Numbered from the stretch's first letter, positions 26,721 through 36,744 are shown. The stretch: DNA of 64,000 bases from Bacteroidales bacterium (GCA_016285455.1 JAEEQS010000002.1:248001-312000), one strand, 5' to 3'. Notes: generated by a model from the letters alone, not told the origin. Program-made: numbers and translations.

Positions 26721-27329
26721 TTAAATATTCTTTTCTATCATGCTTAACGAGAAGCCTTTTGTCTGAGCAAAGGCAACCAGTACAGCTTTTGTCTTGAAAG
26801 AAGAAGTGCGGATTTTTGTCTGGAGGGCGTAGATCTTTCTCAGAAAGGCGGTTTTCTGCTTGTAATAATCTTTCTTCTGCACATCAAGGTCTTTCAGCCG
26901 CCGCTCCAGAGACTCGAGTTTGCTGTGGTCTTCAGCGGCTTTCTTTTCGGCCTTCTTTTCCAGGTCTTGGCGTTTTTTGGAAAGAATATCGCTGAGGACT
27001 TGGATTGCAAGGTCTTCCTGTTCGTTTATGGCTTCCTCAGCGATTGATTTGTCTACACCGGCATCGCTGAGCCCCCTTAGGATCTTTTCAGGGCCCCATT
27101 TGGAAAAGCGGAGCTTGTCACGAGTGAAGGCTTTGGCAAAACGGGCGTCGTCTATGTACTTGTCTTTTTTCAGAGATGAAATGATTTCCCCGATTTCCTT
27201 TTCTTGCTTTTCTGTGAGAGGAGAGTCTTTGGAAATCCATTGGACGAGCTTCTGGCGAGCCTGTCCGGAAGAGATTTCTCTTCTGGAACATTCAGCCATC
27301 AGCCGCGTTTTTGCTTTCTGTAAATCCAT
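26721..27329 (-). CDS. recX: RecX-like regulatory protein with coiled-coil insertion
   Basis: RecX modulates RecA filaments. The first 115 residues show RecX three-helix repeats (QKLVQWISKDSPLTEKQ, YIDDARFAKAFTRDKLRFSKWGPEKI, GLSDAGVDKSIAEEAIN) and the last 25 (FKTKAVLVAFAQTKGFSLSMI) match the closing repeat. Between them, about residues 118-172, is a Lys/Glu-rich heptad-like segment (KKRQDLEKKAEKKAAEDH and ERRLKDLDVQKKDYYKQKT) absent from ordinary RecX proteins, lengthening the protein to 202 residues from the usual 150-170. It is cotranscribed with the patatin gene (3-base gap). recA lies 3.5 kb away on the other strand. Confidence 0.82.
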   Translation of the reverse strand: MDLQKAKTRLMAECSRREISSGQARQKLVQWISKDSPLTEKQEKEIGEIISSLKKDKYIDDARFAKAFTRDKLRFSKWGPEKILRGLSDAGVDKSIAEEAINEQEDLAIQVLSDILSKKRQDLEKKAEKKAAEDHSKLESLERRLKDLDVQKKDYYKQKTAFLRKIYALQTKIRTSSFKTKAVLVAFAQTKGFSLSMIEKNI

Positions 27330-27332
27330 CTG

Positions 27333-29624
27333 CTAGAAGTAATAGCCGAAGGACAGGTAAGCCCCAATTTTCTTCTTGTTGTAGTCGCTCCAGTGGAGGT
27401 TGAAGGTCAGTGGACCGAGCTTCGTCTGATAAGCGTATTGGGCGGCAAATCCCCAGTAGCCCTTGTGGTCGAAGCTAAGCATCTTGTCTGCGCTTTCTCC
27501 TGTACGCAGGTAATTTCCAATCAGATACACAAAGTGGCTCTTTCCGATTCTGCGGCGAAGGTCTGCCCTGAAGACGCTCACGGAATTGTCAAGGGCGTTG
27601 GCGTAGTTGACACCTATAAACGGAATCTGATGGTCTACATATCTTCCAGGCTCGCTTCCTCCTACAAAGTTATAGAAAGGCATCTCCCTGCGGTTGCGGA
27701 TATTGATTCGGCCGTAAATATGAGGCTCTATTACAAACTCATGCCCCAAATCTATAGCGGAATTCAAGCTCAGCATAAAGGATGAAAAGCTCTTGAAAGT
27801 AGAATGGAAGCCCAGAAGATAATATGCAGCATCTATCTGCATAAATACGCCCCTGTTAGGAAAATACTTGCGGTCTCGGTTATCCATTATGCCTTGCCCG
27901 AATATTGAAAGATAGCTTCTTGCCTTAAGGGTGCCAAAGTCTTCTATGTTGGTCAGGAATCTGGTGAACTTGTAGTTTTCCAGCCTTACTCCCAGACGGC
28001 CGTTCAAATCGCGGAAATACTTGATGTTGGCAAGAGCCACCTCAAAGCCGTTGTAAACGTATGAGATATTATTGTGGGAGTCTTTGTTGGAATAAATGTT
28101 AACGTCTTTGTTGGAGAAACGGTAGCTGACTTCAAGACGAGGGAAATCTTTAAATATATGGTCGTACTCCAGCTTGATATAAGGATTGTAGCTGAGTCTG
28201 GCTGTAAGGCTGGCCTTAGGCCCGTGCATAGCATACTGGCGGATGCCCAGCCTCAGCAACATAGCCGCGGCCTCTTCTGTATCGTATCTCGCGCCAAGGC
28301 TCACAACATTTGGCTTGCCTTTTATGAACTTGAAAATCAAGTCATATTCCTGAGGCTCCTCAGACTGGCTTCCGTTTGTTTTCTTGAGCAGATAGGTAAC
28401 TTGGGAAAAAGCCTGAGTGCCGTTGAAGACAGATATCGCATTGTTGATCTGAGATCCGGATATAACCTGATGCTCCTGAAGGCCGGTAAGTTTCATAAGC
28501 CAGTCTCGGTCAAGGTCATCGGCCCCGTCGAGTATGATGTTTTTGATCATGAAATTGGCCTTGTAAACTTCCACTGCCTTGTTTGCCCTGATGTTTCCGC
28601 CGCTTTCTCCAACCAGTTTTGCCAAAGCCTTGAGCTCGCTCTCCTTTTCTTCTGCCGCCTTGTAGCCGTTAGCCATAAGCTCCGCCACGGCCTCTCGGTT
28701 AAAGCTCAAAACGCCAAACTTCTGGACATCGGGATGCAGGTAAATGTCAGTATTCTTCTTGTTCTCCTCAAATTTTTCGTTGCCCATAAGGCTGATCAGC
28801 TGCATCAGAACGGCATCTATTCCCTTGAGTTCATCGGCATTTGCAAGGTCTGTCTGAACATCCACTCCAATAACTATGTCCGCTCCTCTTTGCTTGGCCA
28901 CATCAACCGGAAAGTTATTCACGACTCCGCCATCTACCAGAACTTTGCCGTCTATGGTAACAGGGGCAAAAAAACCAGGAATAGCCATACTGGCCCTCAT
29001 TGCCAGGGGAAGGCTTCCGTGGTCAAGCACAACCTCCTCTCCTGTGGCAAGGTCCGTAGCTATGCAGGCATAAGGAATAGGCAGCTTGCTGAAACTTATG
29101 GAATCCTGATAGCCAATAGCAAGGCCGTTTAGAAGATTGAGAACATTGTTGCCGGAAACAAAGCCGCCAGGAAGAGAAATAGCAGACTTGCTCTCTTTTT
29201 TAGTCTCTTTGTCAACCTCGCCCCTGAGGTCATCCAGAGGTATGTTGATTAAAAACTTTTCTTCGTCTTGTTTCTTGGAAAAATTAAGATCTTCTCGCTT
29301 GATATTGTCTGAAAGCAGGTAATCCCAATCTGCATTGCTTACAATAGAGTCTATCTGCGCAGAGCTGTATCCCATTGCATACAAGCCTCCTACAAGAGCT
29401 CCGATGGATGTTCCCATTACCATATCTGGCCTTATTCCCACTTCCTCAAGCTTTTTAATAACGCCAATGTGAGCCATTCCCTTGGCGCCTCCGCCGCAAA
29501 GCACAAGCGCTACCTTTATTTTCTTCTTGGGAGGAACACTGGAAGGATTATCCTCAGCGATGATGCTGCCTGAGCAAATCAGAACAGCCATAATGGTCAG
29601 AATCGTTTTCTTCAGAATATCCAT
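27333..29624 (-). CDS. patatin-like phospholipase with POTRA and outer-membrane beta-barrel
   Basis: The 763-residue protein has a signal peptide (TILTIMAVLICSGSIIA), a patatin domain (oxyanion CGGGAKGMAHIG, nucleophile elbow GTSIGALVGG, catalytic DGGVVNNFP) in residues about 30-290, a POTRA-like module (FMIKNIILDGADDLDRDWL), and a C-terminal barrel of the Omp85/surface-antigen type (final strand ending AYLSFGYYF). It is a PlpD-like outer-membrane phospholipase/esterase, type Vd-like in layout. ATG 29624 is preferred to the TTG at 29642 because a TAAATTTG box overlaps that TTG. It follows rlmN by 28 bases. A second patatin begins at 63650. Confidence 0.9.
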   Translation of the reverse strand: MDILKKTILTIMAVLICSGSIIAEDNPSSVPPKKKIKVALVLCGGGAKGMAHIGVIKKLEEVGIRPDMVMGTSIGALVGGLYAMGYSSAQIDSIVSNADWDYLLSDNIKREDLNFSKKQDEEKFLINIPLDDLRGEVDKETKKESKSAISLPGGFVSGNNVLNLLNGLAIGYQDSISFSKLPIPYACIATDLATGEEVVLDHGSLPLAMRASMAIPGFFAPVTIDGKVLVDGGVVNNFPVDVAKQRGADIVIGVDVQTDLANADELKGIDAVLMQLISLMGNEKFEENKKNTDIYLHPDVQKFGVLSFNREAVAELMANGYKAAEEKESELKALAKLVGESGGNIRANKAVEVYKANFMIKNIILDGADDLDRDWLMKLTGLQEHQVISGSQINNAISVFNGTQAFSQVTYLLKKTNGSQSEEPQEYDLIFKFIKGKPNVVSLGARYDTEEAAAMLLRLGIRQYAMHGPKASLTARLSYNPYIKLEYDHIFKDFPRLEVSYRFSNKDVNIYSNKDSHNNISYVYNGFEVALANIKYFRDLNGRLGVRLENYKFTRFLTNIEDFGTLKARSYLSIFGQGIMDNRDRKYFPNRGVFMQIDAAYYLLGFHSTFKSFSSFMLSLNSAIDLGHEFVIEPHIYGRINIRNRREMPFYNFVGGSEPGRYVDHQIPFIGVNYANALDNSVSVFRADLRRRIGKSHFVYLIGNYLRTGESADKMLSFDHKGYWGFAAQYAYQTKLGPLTFNLHWSDYNKKKIGAYLSFGYYF

Positions 29625-29639
29625 AACAAAGAATTTTTT

Positions 29640-29647
29640 CAAATTTA
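29640..29647 (-). promoter_or_regulatory. Possible -7 element for the patatin-barrel gene
   Basis: TAAATTTG on the minus strand, 15 bases upstream of ATG 29624, at the end of rlmN. No TTTG at 19-20 bases. It may only supplement read-through from rlmN. Confidence 0.3.
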
Positions 29648-29652
29648 CAAAA

Positions 29653-30708
29653 CTATACGTTTCCAGCCGCTTTCCCGCTCAACATTCCGCAGGCGGCTTC
29701 TATGTCCTGGCCCCTTGAGGCTCGGAGGGTGGCTGTGATTCCGGCCTTCTCCAGTATGGCCTGGAAAGCAGTAATAGCCTGCATCGGGGAGGAAACATAT
29801 TCCGTGTCTTTTATATCGTGGAAACGGATCAGGTTCACCCTGCATTCCAGGCCCTTGAGCATAGAAGCCAGAGCCTTGGCGTGGGCCTGAGTATCGCTGA
29901 TCCCCTTGAACATAATATACTCAAAGCTCACTCTCCTCTGGCCCGTAAAGTCGTATCTTCGAATAATTTTCAGGGTTTCTTCAAGCGGGAAGGCAGCCTC
30001 GGACGGCATAATCCGGAGCCTTTCCGCGTGGAAAGGATTGTGGAGGCTTACAGCAAGATGAGCGCGGCTCTCATCCAGGAATCTTTCCAGCGGGCTCTTT
30101 CCGCTTCCTCCAACAAGACGGTTGACACCTATGGTGCTGAGAGTTATACGCTTAGGACTCCATCCGCATCCCCAGTCAGAAGTCAGGATCTCGATTGCCT
30201 TAAGCACATTGTCCAGATTGTCCAACGGCTCCCCCATTCCCATAAATACAGCATTGGTAAGTTCCTCTGCCTCTGCGATGAAGAAAAACTGGGAGAGAAT
30301 CTGGGAAACGTCCAGATTGCCGTGGAACCCCTGCCTTCCTGTCATGCAGAAACGGCAGCCCATCCTGCATCCGGCCTGGGAAGATACACAGAGGGTCTTC
30401 CTGTCTTTGTCCGGAATCATCACAGTCTCAACATATTTTGTCTCGTCTGGAGAAGAAACGTCAAACAGGTACTTTCTGGTTCCGTCTTTGCTTTGGGCGT
30501 AATTGTAAAAAGGAATTGCCCCTATCTCGTATTTTTCCTCCAGAAGCTGCCTTGCCTTCAGACTCAGATTTGTCATCGCTGAGAAAGAAACAGCCCTTTT
30601 GCGGTACAGCCACTGGCTAATCTGGCTGGCGGCAAAAGACGGCAGACCCTCCTCCTTGCAGAGAGATTTCAGCTCATCGAGAGTCAGCCCGAGCAGTTTC
30701 TTCTTCAT
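29653..30708 (-). CDS. rlmN: 23S rRNA (adenine-2503-C2)-methyltransferase
   Basis: A radical SAM enzyme that methylates C2 of A2503 in 23S rRNA (and A37 in some tRNAs). The 351-residue protein has the CxxxCxxC cluster motif as CRMGCRFC near residue 117, the upstream VCVSSQAG stretch, GMGEPLDNLDNVL, the SLHNPF substrate motif, and a conserved C-terminal Cys (EAACGMLSG near residue 342) used in the ping-pong methyl transfer. Radical SAM clusters are oxygen-sensitive, in keeping with an anaerobe. It is divergent from recA and leads the rlmN-patatin-recX run. Confidence 0.96.
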   Translation of the reverse strand: MKKKLLGLTLDELKSLCKEEGLPSFAASQISQWLYRKRAVSFSAMTNLSLKARQLLEEKYEIGAIPFYNYAQSKDGTRKYLFDVSSPDETKYVETVMIPDKDRKTLCVSSQAGCRMGCRFCMTGRQGFHGNLDVSQILSQFFFIAEAEELTNAVFMGMGEPLDNLDNVLKAIEILTSDWGCGWSPKRITLSTIGVNRLVGGSGKSPLERFLDESRAHLAVSLHNPFHAERLRIMPSEAAFPLEETLKIIRRYDFTGQRRVSFEYIMFKGISDTQAHAKALASMLKGLECRVNLIRFHDIKDTEYVSSPMQAITAFQAILEKAGITATLRASRGQDIEAACGMLSGKAAGNV

Positions 30709-30753
30709 TTTTCAGAAATTTTTTAAAAATTTCCGCACTTTGACGGATATTGA

Positions 30754-30761
30754 CAAATTTA
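30754..30761 (-). promoter_or_regulatory. -7 element for rlmN
   Basis: TAAATTTG on the minus strand, 45 bases before ATG 30708; no -33 TTTG at standard spacing. Confidence 0.35.
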
Positions 30762-30788
30762 CATATTTTTTTTGCATCCTGAATTCAG

Positions 30789-30796
30789 TATATTTG
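30789..30796 (+). promoter_or_regulatory. -7 element for recA-dnaG-metG
   Basis: TATATTTG, 30 bases before the recA ATG. A T-run ending in TTTG (30766-30774) lies upstream but the TTTG spacing is only 14. No LexA-like palindrome is evident in the 118-base region. Confidence 0.4.
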
Positions 30797-30826
30797 TAAG
30801 GTTAAACACAACTAAAATTTATCATT

Positions 30827-31870
30827 ATGGCTAAAGAGAAAGAGAAAACTGCCGCAACCGTGCAGAACGATGGTGTAAACGCGGAGAAGCTGAAGGCCTT
30901 GCAGGCCACGCTGGACAAGATTGAGAAGGATTTCGGCAAAGGGACGATCATGAAATTGGGAGACCAGCCAAAATTCGACGTGTCAATTATCCCGACAGGT
31001 TCAATTGCACTGGACCACGCGTTGGGAATCGGAGGATATCCTAGAGGAAGGGTAATAGAAATTTACGGACCGGAGAGCAGCGGAAAGACAACGCTGGCTA
31101 TCCACGCGATAGCAGAGGCCCAGAAGAGTGGCGGAATTGCCGCTATGATTGACGCAGAACATGCATTCGACCGCACATATGCCAAGAAACTGGGCGTTAA
31201 TGTAGACACACTGCTTATTTCACAGCCGGATAACGGGGAGCAGGCTCTGGAAATTGCAGACAGCCTGATCCGTTCCGGAGCAATAGACATTGTAGTAATA
31301 GACTCCGTTGCAGCTCTTACGCCAAAGGCTGAAATTGAGGGAGATATGGGAGACAGCAAGATGGGGCTTCAGGCAAGGCTGATGAGCCAGGCTTTAAGGA
31401 AACTGACCGCCAACATCTCCAAGACCAACACCTGCTGCATCTTCATTAACCAGCTAAGGGAGAAGATCGGCGTAATGTTCGGCAATCCGGAGACAACTAC
31501 CGGCGGAAACGCTCTGAAGTTCTACGCTTCCGTGCGTCTGGACGTAAGAAAGCTTTCCCAGCTAAAAGACGGAGACGATGCCACTGGCAACCGCGCCAGA
31601 GTCAAGGTTGTAAAGAACAAGATGGCCCCTCCTTTCCGCAAGGCAGAATTCGACATAGTCTTTGGAGAAGGCATCTCCAAACTCGGTGAGATTGTGGATC
31701 TTGGAGTTGAACTTGGCATCATCAAGAAGAGCGGCAGCTGGTTCAGCTACGGAGAAAGCAAGCTGGCTCAGGGTCGCGATGCCGTTAAGCAGCTCCTAAA
31801 AGACAATCCAGAGCTCTGCGACGAAATTGAAGCCAAGGTAAGAGAGGCTCTCAAGGGAGTCAACGACTGA
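30827..31870 (+). CDS. recA: recombinase RecA
   Basis: RecA coats single-stranded DNA, pairs homologous strands and triggers SOS self-cleavage. The 347-residue protein shows Walker [10 protein letters not shown] near residue 80, Walker [13 protein letters not shown], loop L1 ([16 protein letters not shown]), loop L2 near [16 protein letters not shown], and the C-terminal domain. An N-terminal extension of about 20 residues precedes the conserved [14 protein letters not shown]. It is followed by dnaG after 8 bases and then metG after 8 bases, so recombination, priming and methionyl-tRNA formation genes share a transcription unit. Confidence 0.98.
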   Translation: MAKEKEKTAATVQNDGVNAEKLKALQATLDKIEKDFGKGTIMKLGDQPKFDVSIIPTGSIALDHALGIGGYPRGRVIEIYGPESSGKTTLAIHAIAEAQKSGGIAAMIDAEHAFDRTYAKKLGVNVDTLLISQPDNGEQALEIADSLIRSGAIDIVVIDSVAALTPKAEIEGDMGDSKMGLQARLMSQALRKLTANISKTNTCCIFINQLREKIGVMFGNPETTTGGNALKFYASVRLDVRKLSQLKDGDDATGNRARVKVVKNKMAPPFRKAEFDIVFGEGISKLGEIVDLGVELGIIKKSGSWFSYGESKLAQGRDAVKQLLKDNPELCDEIEAKVREALKGVND

Positions 31871-31878
31871 CATTCCGA

Positions 31879-33864
31879 ATGATAGACCAGGCGACCATAG
31901 CAAGGATCCGGGACGCTCTTGATATCGTCCAGGTAATCGGAGACTTTGTCCCTTTGAAAAGGCAAGGCTCCGATTATGTTGCCTGCTGTCCTTTCCATCA
32001 GGAGAAGACGCCTAGTTTCCACGTTTCCCCTTCAAGGCAGTATTTCAACTGCTTTGGGTGCCACGAAAAAGGCAACGCCATAACCTTCCTGATGAAGCAC
32101 GAGCAGATGACCTATGTGGAGGCTCTGAAATGGCTCGGGAACAAATACGGAATCGAGGTCAATGATGTGGAAGAGAGCTTTGAAGAAATCCAGAAAAGAA
32201 ACCATCGCGATTCTCTTCTTATAATCAATGAATATGCCGGAAAGTACTTCACCAATGCCCTTCTGAATACAGATGAGGGGCGGAGCGTGGGGCTTTCATA
32301 TTTCCGGGAAAGGGGCTTTACAGACCAGACTATCAGGGAATTCCAGCTTGGCTATTCCAAGAGGGAGAAAGATGCCTTCACCAAAGAAGCCATTGCAGCC
32401 GGATACAAGAAAAGCCTTCTTCTGGAGCTCGGCCTTTCTGTGGAAAAACAAGACGGGCCTTATGCCGGAGAAGTTACAGACAAGTTCCACGAGAGGGTGA
32501 TTTTCCCTATCCGGTCAGTTAACGGAAAAATTGTGGCATTCGGCGGAAGAATCCTCTCTTCAGAAAAGAGTTCAGTTAAATACATGAACTCTCCAGAGAG
32601 CGATATATATCACAAAAAGAGAGTTCTATATGGTCTTTACGAGGCCCGCAACGCCATATCCCAGAAGAAAAACTGCTACCTGGTAGAGGGTTACACAGAT
32701 GTGATTTCTATGCACCAGGCTGGAATTGAAAACGTTGTGGCAAGCTGTGGAACGGCCCTTACGGAAGAGCAGGTACTGCTTCTAAAACGGTTCACCCAGA
32801 AAATCACCATAATCTACGACGGAGATCAGGCTGGAGTTAACGCAGCCCTTAAAGGCATCAACCTCTTCCTCCAGAAAGGAATGAATGTGAAGGTAGTGCT
32901 GATCCCTGGCGGGGAAGATCCGGATTCATTTGCCAGAACCCATCGCAGAGAAGAGATAGAAGATTTTCTGGAAAAAAGCGAGGAGGATTTCATTGTCTAT
33001 CAGTTCCGCAACCTTTCCAAGAACCTCAGCGGAGACCCCTACCAAGAAGGGCAGATGATAAACGAGATTGCAACTAGCGTCTCTATGATAGACGATCCGG
33101 GAATCCGTTCCGCTTATATTACCAGAGCCTCTGATCTTCTGGGAATTGGAAGAGAAGACTTTTCTGAAAAAGTTAATACTCTCCGCACAGAAAGGCTGAG
33201 TCAGGCCGCCGCCTACAAGTCCGGCCAAAGGGCTTATTCTTCAAATCCAGACCCTGCCGCCTACAGAAGGGCAACCGGAGAAAAGACTCCGGCACTCAAG
33301 GCAGAAGACGAGCTCCGCAAAAGCGAGCGTGACCTTATCTATCTGCTTCTGAAATTCGGAAGAGAAACTCTCCACAATCTCCGCAACGCTTATGTGGGCG
33401 CTGAAAGGGTTTACGAGCCTACTGTTGCCGAATACCTGAAACAAACGCTGGAAGTTGACGGACTGCAGATTACGGACCCTGTCCTGAAGAAAATCCACGA
33501 CCTCTACTTTGAAAACGTGAAGGCCGGAGACAGCACCACGGAAGTGGAACGTTTCTTCATCAGCAGCATGGACCAGGAGATTTCAGACACAGCTATAGAA
33601 ATCCTTTCTTCTTCCTACCGTTTCCGCAGCGAAAAAATAGAACGCTCCGTAGATGAAATCAGCAAGAATCTCTCTGCTGTTTTGCCGCGTACCGTTTACG
33701 TATATAAGTCAAAAGTTATAAATTTGCGCCTTGCAGCCTTGCGGGGCCGGCTTCTTGAGCTAGACCCTTCACAGGAAGAAGAAAGCAGAAAAATTACAGC
33801 CCAGATTCAGCAGCTGTCTACTGTAAAGAGCCGGTTGCTGAGAGAGGCAAAATTCGCCAAATAA
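31879..33864 (+). CDS. dnaG: DNA primase
   Basis: Synthesises RNA primers at the replication fork. The 661-residue protein has the CHC2 zinc ribbon (Cys37, His40, Cys58, Cys61; [19 protein letters not shown]), the RNA polymerase core, and the TOPRIM domain with the catalytic Glu in [14 protein letters not shown] and acidic pair in [12 protein letters not shown]. The C-terminal 200 residues, which bind DnaB helicase in other bacteria, are mostly helical. It sits between recA and metG with 8-base gaps, a non-standard partner set (the rpsU-dnaG-rpoD arrangement is absent). Confidence 0.97.
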   Translation: MIDQATIARIRDALDIVQVIGDFVPLKRQGSDYVACCPFHQEKTPSFHVSPSRQYFNCFGCHEKGNAITFLMKHEQMTYVEALKWLGNKYGIEVNDVEESFEEIQKRNHRDSLLIINEYAGKYFTNALLNTDEGRSVGLSYFRERGFTDQTIREFQLGYSKREKDAFTKEAIAAGYKKSLLLELGLSVEKQDGPYAGEVTDKFHERVIFPIRSVNGKIVAFGGRILSSEKSSVKYMNSPESDIYHKKRVLYGLYEARNAISQKKNCYLVEGYTDVISMHQAGIENVVASCGTALTEEQVLLLKRFTQKITIIYDGDQAGVNAALKGINLFLQKGMNVKVVLIPGGEDPDSFARTHRREEIEDFLEKSEEDFIVYQFRNLSKNLSGDPYQEGQMINEIATSVSMIDDPGIRSAYITRASDLLGIGREDFSEKVNTLRTERLSQAAAYKSGQRAYSSNPDPAAYRRATGEKTPALKAEDELRKSERDLIYLLLKFGRETLHNLRNAYVGAERVYEPTVAEYLKQTLEVDGLQITDPVLKKIHDLYFENVKAGDSTTEVERFFISSMDQEISDTAIEILSSSYRFRSEKIERSVDEISKNLSAVLPRTVYVYKSKVINLRLAALRGRLLELDPSQEEESRKITAQIQQLSTVKSRLLREAKFAK

Positions 33865-33872
33865 AAAGATTT

Positions 33873-35975
33873 ATGGAAAAGAACTTCAAGAGACATCTCA
33901 TTACCGCCGCCCTTCCTTATGCCAACGGAAGTGTCCACATCGGGCATTTGGCAGGTGTTTACGTTCCCGCAGACATATATGTACGCTTCCTCCGCCTTAA
34001 GGGAGAAGATGTGCTTTTCATCTGCGGAAGCGACGAGCACGGCGTTCCAATCACTTTCAAAGCCAAGGACTTGGGATGTTCTCCTCAAGAAATCGTGGAT
34101 AAATATCACGCCATCATAAAAGACTCCTTCAACCGCTTTGGAATAAGTTTCAGCATCTATTCCAGGACCAGCTCAAAGATTCACCATCAGACCGCAGCCG
34201 AATTCTTCAGCAAGCTCTACAAAGACGGCAAATTCATTGAGAGTGAAAGCGAGCAGTATTACGATCCTGCCGCCGGGGTTTTCCTTGCAGACCGCTACAT
34301 TATGGGAACCTGCCCTAAGTGCGGAAACGAAAAGGCTTACGGAGACCAGTGCGAAAAGTGCGGCAGCACCCTTTCTCCGGATGAACTGATTGATCCTCAT
34401 TCCCGTCTCAGCGGCGAAAAGCCCGTAAAGAAGATGACCAAGCACTGGTACCTTCCTCTGGACAAATATGAGGGATGGCTCAAGGAGTGGATCATAGACG
34501 GCCACAAGGAGTGGAAAACCAACGTTTACGGCCAGTGCAAGAGCTGGCTTGACGGCGGCCTGAGACCGAGAGCCGTTACCAGAGACCTGGACTGGGGAGT
34601 TCCTGTTCCTCTGGATGAAGCCAAAGGCAAAGTTCTGTACGTTTGGTTCGACGCCCCTATCGGCTACATCTCCAACACCAAGGAACTGCTTCCAAACGAC
34701 TGGGAAAAATGGTGGAAGAGCCCGGATACCAGAATGATTCACTTCATTGGCAAAGACAATATTGTTTTCCACTGCATAGTTTTCCCTTCTATGCTCAAGG
34801 CTTATGGAGACTATATCCTGCCGGAAAACGTTCCTGCAAACGAGTTCCTCAACCTTGAGGGAGACAAGATTTCCACATCCCGCAACTGGGCCATCTGGCT
34901 GGAAGAGTATCTTGAGCAGTTCCCTGGCCAGCAGGATGTTATGAGATATGTTCTCTGCGCTAACGCTCCGGAAACAAAAGACAATGACTTCACCTGGAAA
35001 GACTTCCAGGCAAGGAACAACAGCGAACTTGTGGCCATCTACGGAAACTTTGTAAACCGCGCCCTGGTTCTTACCAACAAGTATTTTGGAGGAGCCGTTC
35101 CTGGGTACAAAGAAGAAGAGCTCACCCAGGAAGACCGCAACCTTATAGAGGCCGTTCCGCAGATTGTTTCAAACCTGAACAACTGCCTGGAACATTTCAA
35201 GTTCAGAGATGCCGTAAAGGAAGCTATGAACCTTGCTAGACTGGGCAACAAATACCTTACAGACACAGAGCCTTGGAAAGTATTCAAGACAGATCCGCAG
35301 AGAGTTGCCGTAATACTGAATCTCTGCCTGCAGATCTGCGCTAACCTTTCCATTGCCTTTGAGCCATTCTGCCCGTTCTCCTCAAAGAAACTCCAGGTTA
35401 TGCTGGGCCTTGCGCAGAAGAAAGACGAGGTTTGCCCTCAGAGCGTTCCAGAAGGTCTCATTAAATGGGAGAATCTCGGGCGAATGGATATCCTTAAAGA
35501 AGGAGACAAGATAGGAACTCCAGAGCTTCTTTTCAGCAAGATAGAAGACGAGGCCATTACCTTCCAGACAGACCGCCTTGCGGCCATCAAGAAAGCCAAC
35601 CAGGAAAAAGAAGCTGCAGAAGAAGCCAGCCATCCAGAGCCTCTGGCTCCTGAATGCACAATAGACGATTTTGCCAAGATGGACATCCGTACCGCTACCG
35701 TCCTTCAGGCAGAGGCTGTTCCAAAGACAGACAAGCTTCTCAAGCTTACCATAGACACAGGCGTAGACCAGAGAGTTATTGTTTCCGGCATCGCTGAGTA
35801 TTATACTCCTGAGCAAATGCTTGGAAGGCAGATTTGCATTCTGGCCAACCTCAAGCCAAGGAAAATCAGGGGCATAGAGAGCAACGGAATGATACTTATG
35901 GCAAAAGACAGAAGCGGCAAGATGAGATTCATCACGCCTGAGCAGATTATGCCAAACGGAGCAAAAATTGGCTAG
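33873..35975 (+). CDS. metG: methionine--tRNA ligase
   Basis: Charges tRNA-Met and initiator tRNA. In 700 residues it has an exact HIGH motif ([14 protein letters not shown], residues about 13-26), the zinc knuckle with four Cys ([18 protein letters not shown]), the KMSKS equivalent KISTS (residue about 336) and a C-terminal EMAPII-like tRNA-binding domain from about residue 596 ([33 protein letters not shown]) that dimerises the enzyme. A charged linker joins the anticodon-binding and C-terminal domains. It ends 0 bases from the stop of the convergent HU-CCDC81-type gene. Confidence 0.98.
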   Translation: MEKNFKRHLITAALPYANGSVHIGHLAGVYVPADIYVRFLRLKGEDVLFICGSDEHGVPITFKAKDLGCSPQEIVDKYHAIIKDSFNRFGISFSIYSRTSSKIHHQTAAEFFSKLYKDGKFIESESEQYYDPAAGVFLADRYIMGTCPKCGNEKAYGDQCEKCGSTLSPDELIDPHSRLSGEKPVKKMTKHWYLPLDKYEGWLKEWIIDGHKEWKTNVYGQCKSWLDGGLRPRAVTRDLDWGVPVPLDEAKGKVLYVWFDAPIGYISNTKELLPNDWEKWWKSPDTRMIHFIGKDNIVFHCIVFPSMLKAYGDYILPENVPANEFLNLEGDKISTSRNWAIWLEEYLEQFPGQQDVMRYVLCANAPETKDNDFTWKDFQARNNSELVAIYGNFVNRALVLTNKYFGGAVPGYKEEELTQEDRNLIEAVPQIVSNLNNCLEHFKFRDAVKEAMNLARLGNKYLTDTEPWKVFKTDPQRVAVILNLCLQICANLSIAFEPFCPFSSKKLQVMLGLAQKKDEVCPQSVPEGLIKWENLGRMDILKEGDKIGTPELLFSKIEDEAITFQTDRLAAIKKANQEKEAAEEASHPEPLAPECTIDDFAKMDIRTATVLQAEAVPKTDKLLKLTIDTGVDQRVIVSGIAEYYTPEQMLGRQICILANLKPRKIRGIESNGMILMAKDRSGKMRFITPEQIMPNGAKIG

Positions 35976-36689
35976 CTAAAGCTTGTAATTGAGTATTTCA
36001 AGCTCTTCCTTTGTATAGAGAATCTTTTCCAGCAAAGGCCTGAGTTCTTCCTTGAAGACAAAAATCAGAAGAACCGCAATCACAAGAAGAGCCAGAATTG
36101 CCAACAGAATAAGCGGGAGCCTTGAGCTCCTGCTTTTCTTTTTGACAGGTGCAGGCTCAGGAACCGGCTCCGGCTCAGGAGCAGTTTCTACGATTGGCTC
36201 TGGTTCAATGACCGGCTCGGGCTCTGGTTCAACGACTGGTTCCGGTTCAACGACCGGCTCAGGTTCTGGCTTGTCTCTTAGGTCAAGAGTCTCTAGCCCG
36301 AATGTCTCTGTAGAAAGCTCAAATCCTGGAGCTGGATCCACACTGAAACCATTTTCCTTGTCGTAGAGGAATGTGCCGAATCCTTCAAGAGTATAGATTC
36401 CCTCCTTCTCAATACTCGTGCGCAATTCTTCCAGATCCTTGTAAAGGGCTCGTTTTGCGGCCATTCTGGAGATTTCCCTCTGAAGGGCGTATTCGTTCAA
36501 AAGAATATCATTGGAAGAAAGATTATAGTTGTCAAAGGCGAGCTTCTTGCCAGGAGGGCAGACCACCATTCCGTTCTCGGAAAACGAGGCCGGTACATCC
36601 TCAAGACGGATGGCGCCCATAAAAGGAAGGATGAGTTCCCCGTCGCGGAGAACGATTTTTCTGAATAAGGAGGAAAGGTCTGCTTCCAT
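35976..36689 (-). CDS. HU-CCDC81-type domain membrane protein with Glu-Pro repeat (no SPOR domain)
   Basis: The 237-residue protein begins with two HU-like modules of the bacterial CCDC81 type (LSSLFRKIVLRDGELILPFMG, and EEGIYTLEGFGTFLYD-like segment near residues 95-118), then TFGLETLDL, a Glu-Pro-Val repeat (residues about 138-180), a basic stretch (KKKSRSSR), one membrane helix (LPLILLAILALLVIAVLLIFV) and a 25-residue C-terminal tail. In Bacteroidetes such proteins usually end in a periplasmic SPOR domain; here it is missing. The HU modules would be cytosolic. Convergent with metG; its promoter is back to back with that of tRNA-Asn. DNA or division-site binding is inferred only. Confidence 0.7.
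   Translation of the reverse strand: MEADLSSLFRKIVLRDGELILPFMGAIRLEDVPASFSENGMVVCPPGKKLAFDNYNLSSNDILLNEYALQREISRMAAKRALYKDLEELRTSIEKEGIYTLEGFGTFLYDKENGFSVDPAPGFELSTETFGLETLDLRDKPEPEPVVEPEPVVEPEPEPVIEPEPIVETAPEPEPVPEPAPVKKKSRSSRLPLILLAILALLVIAVLLIFVFKEELRPLLEKILYTKEELEILNYKL
36154..36276. repeat. Short tandem repeat encoding (E-P-x-V)n
   Basis: Imperfect 12-18 bp repeats of the type GGTTC(A)ACGACYGG encode VEPEPVVEPEPEPVIEPEP in the HU-CCDC81 protein. Such repeats can change copy number by slippage; the unit is a multiple of three so the frame is kept. Boundaries are approximate. Confidence 0.6.
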
Positions 36690-36708
36690 TGCTCAAAGAT
36701 TTCTATGA

Positions 36709-36741
36709 CAAAGTTACTTTAATTTGCCGATTTACATCAAA
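36709..36741 (-). promoter_or_regulatory. Promoter for the HU-CCDC81 gene
   Basis: On the minus strand TTTG (36738-36741), 21 bases, TAACTTTG (36709-36716). The ATG is 19 bases further on. Confidence 0.55.
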
Positions 36742-36744
36742 AGA

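Noticed and set aside
28074..29132. 352-codon open frame on the plus strand inside the patatin gene
   Set aside because: It is antisense to a gene with clear patatin and barrel motifs, has no recognisable domain and no promoter; long mirror frames are common in GC-balanced coding DNA.
36154..36276. GGTTCAACGACCGG-type repeats as a CRISPR or intergenic element
   Set aside because: They are in frame within the HU-CCDC81 gene and encode Glu-Pro repeats.
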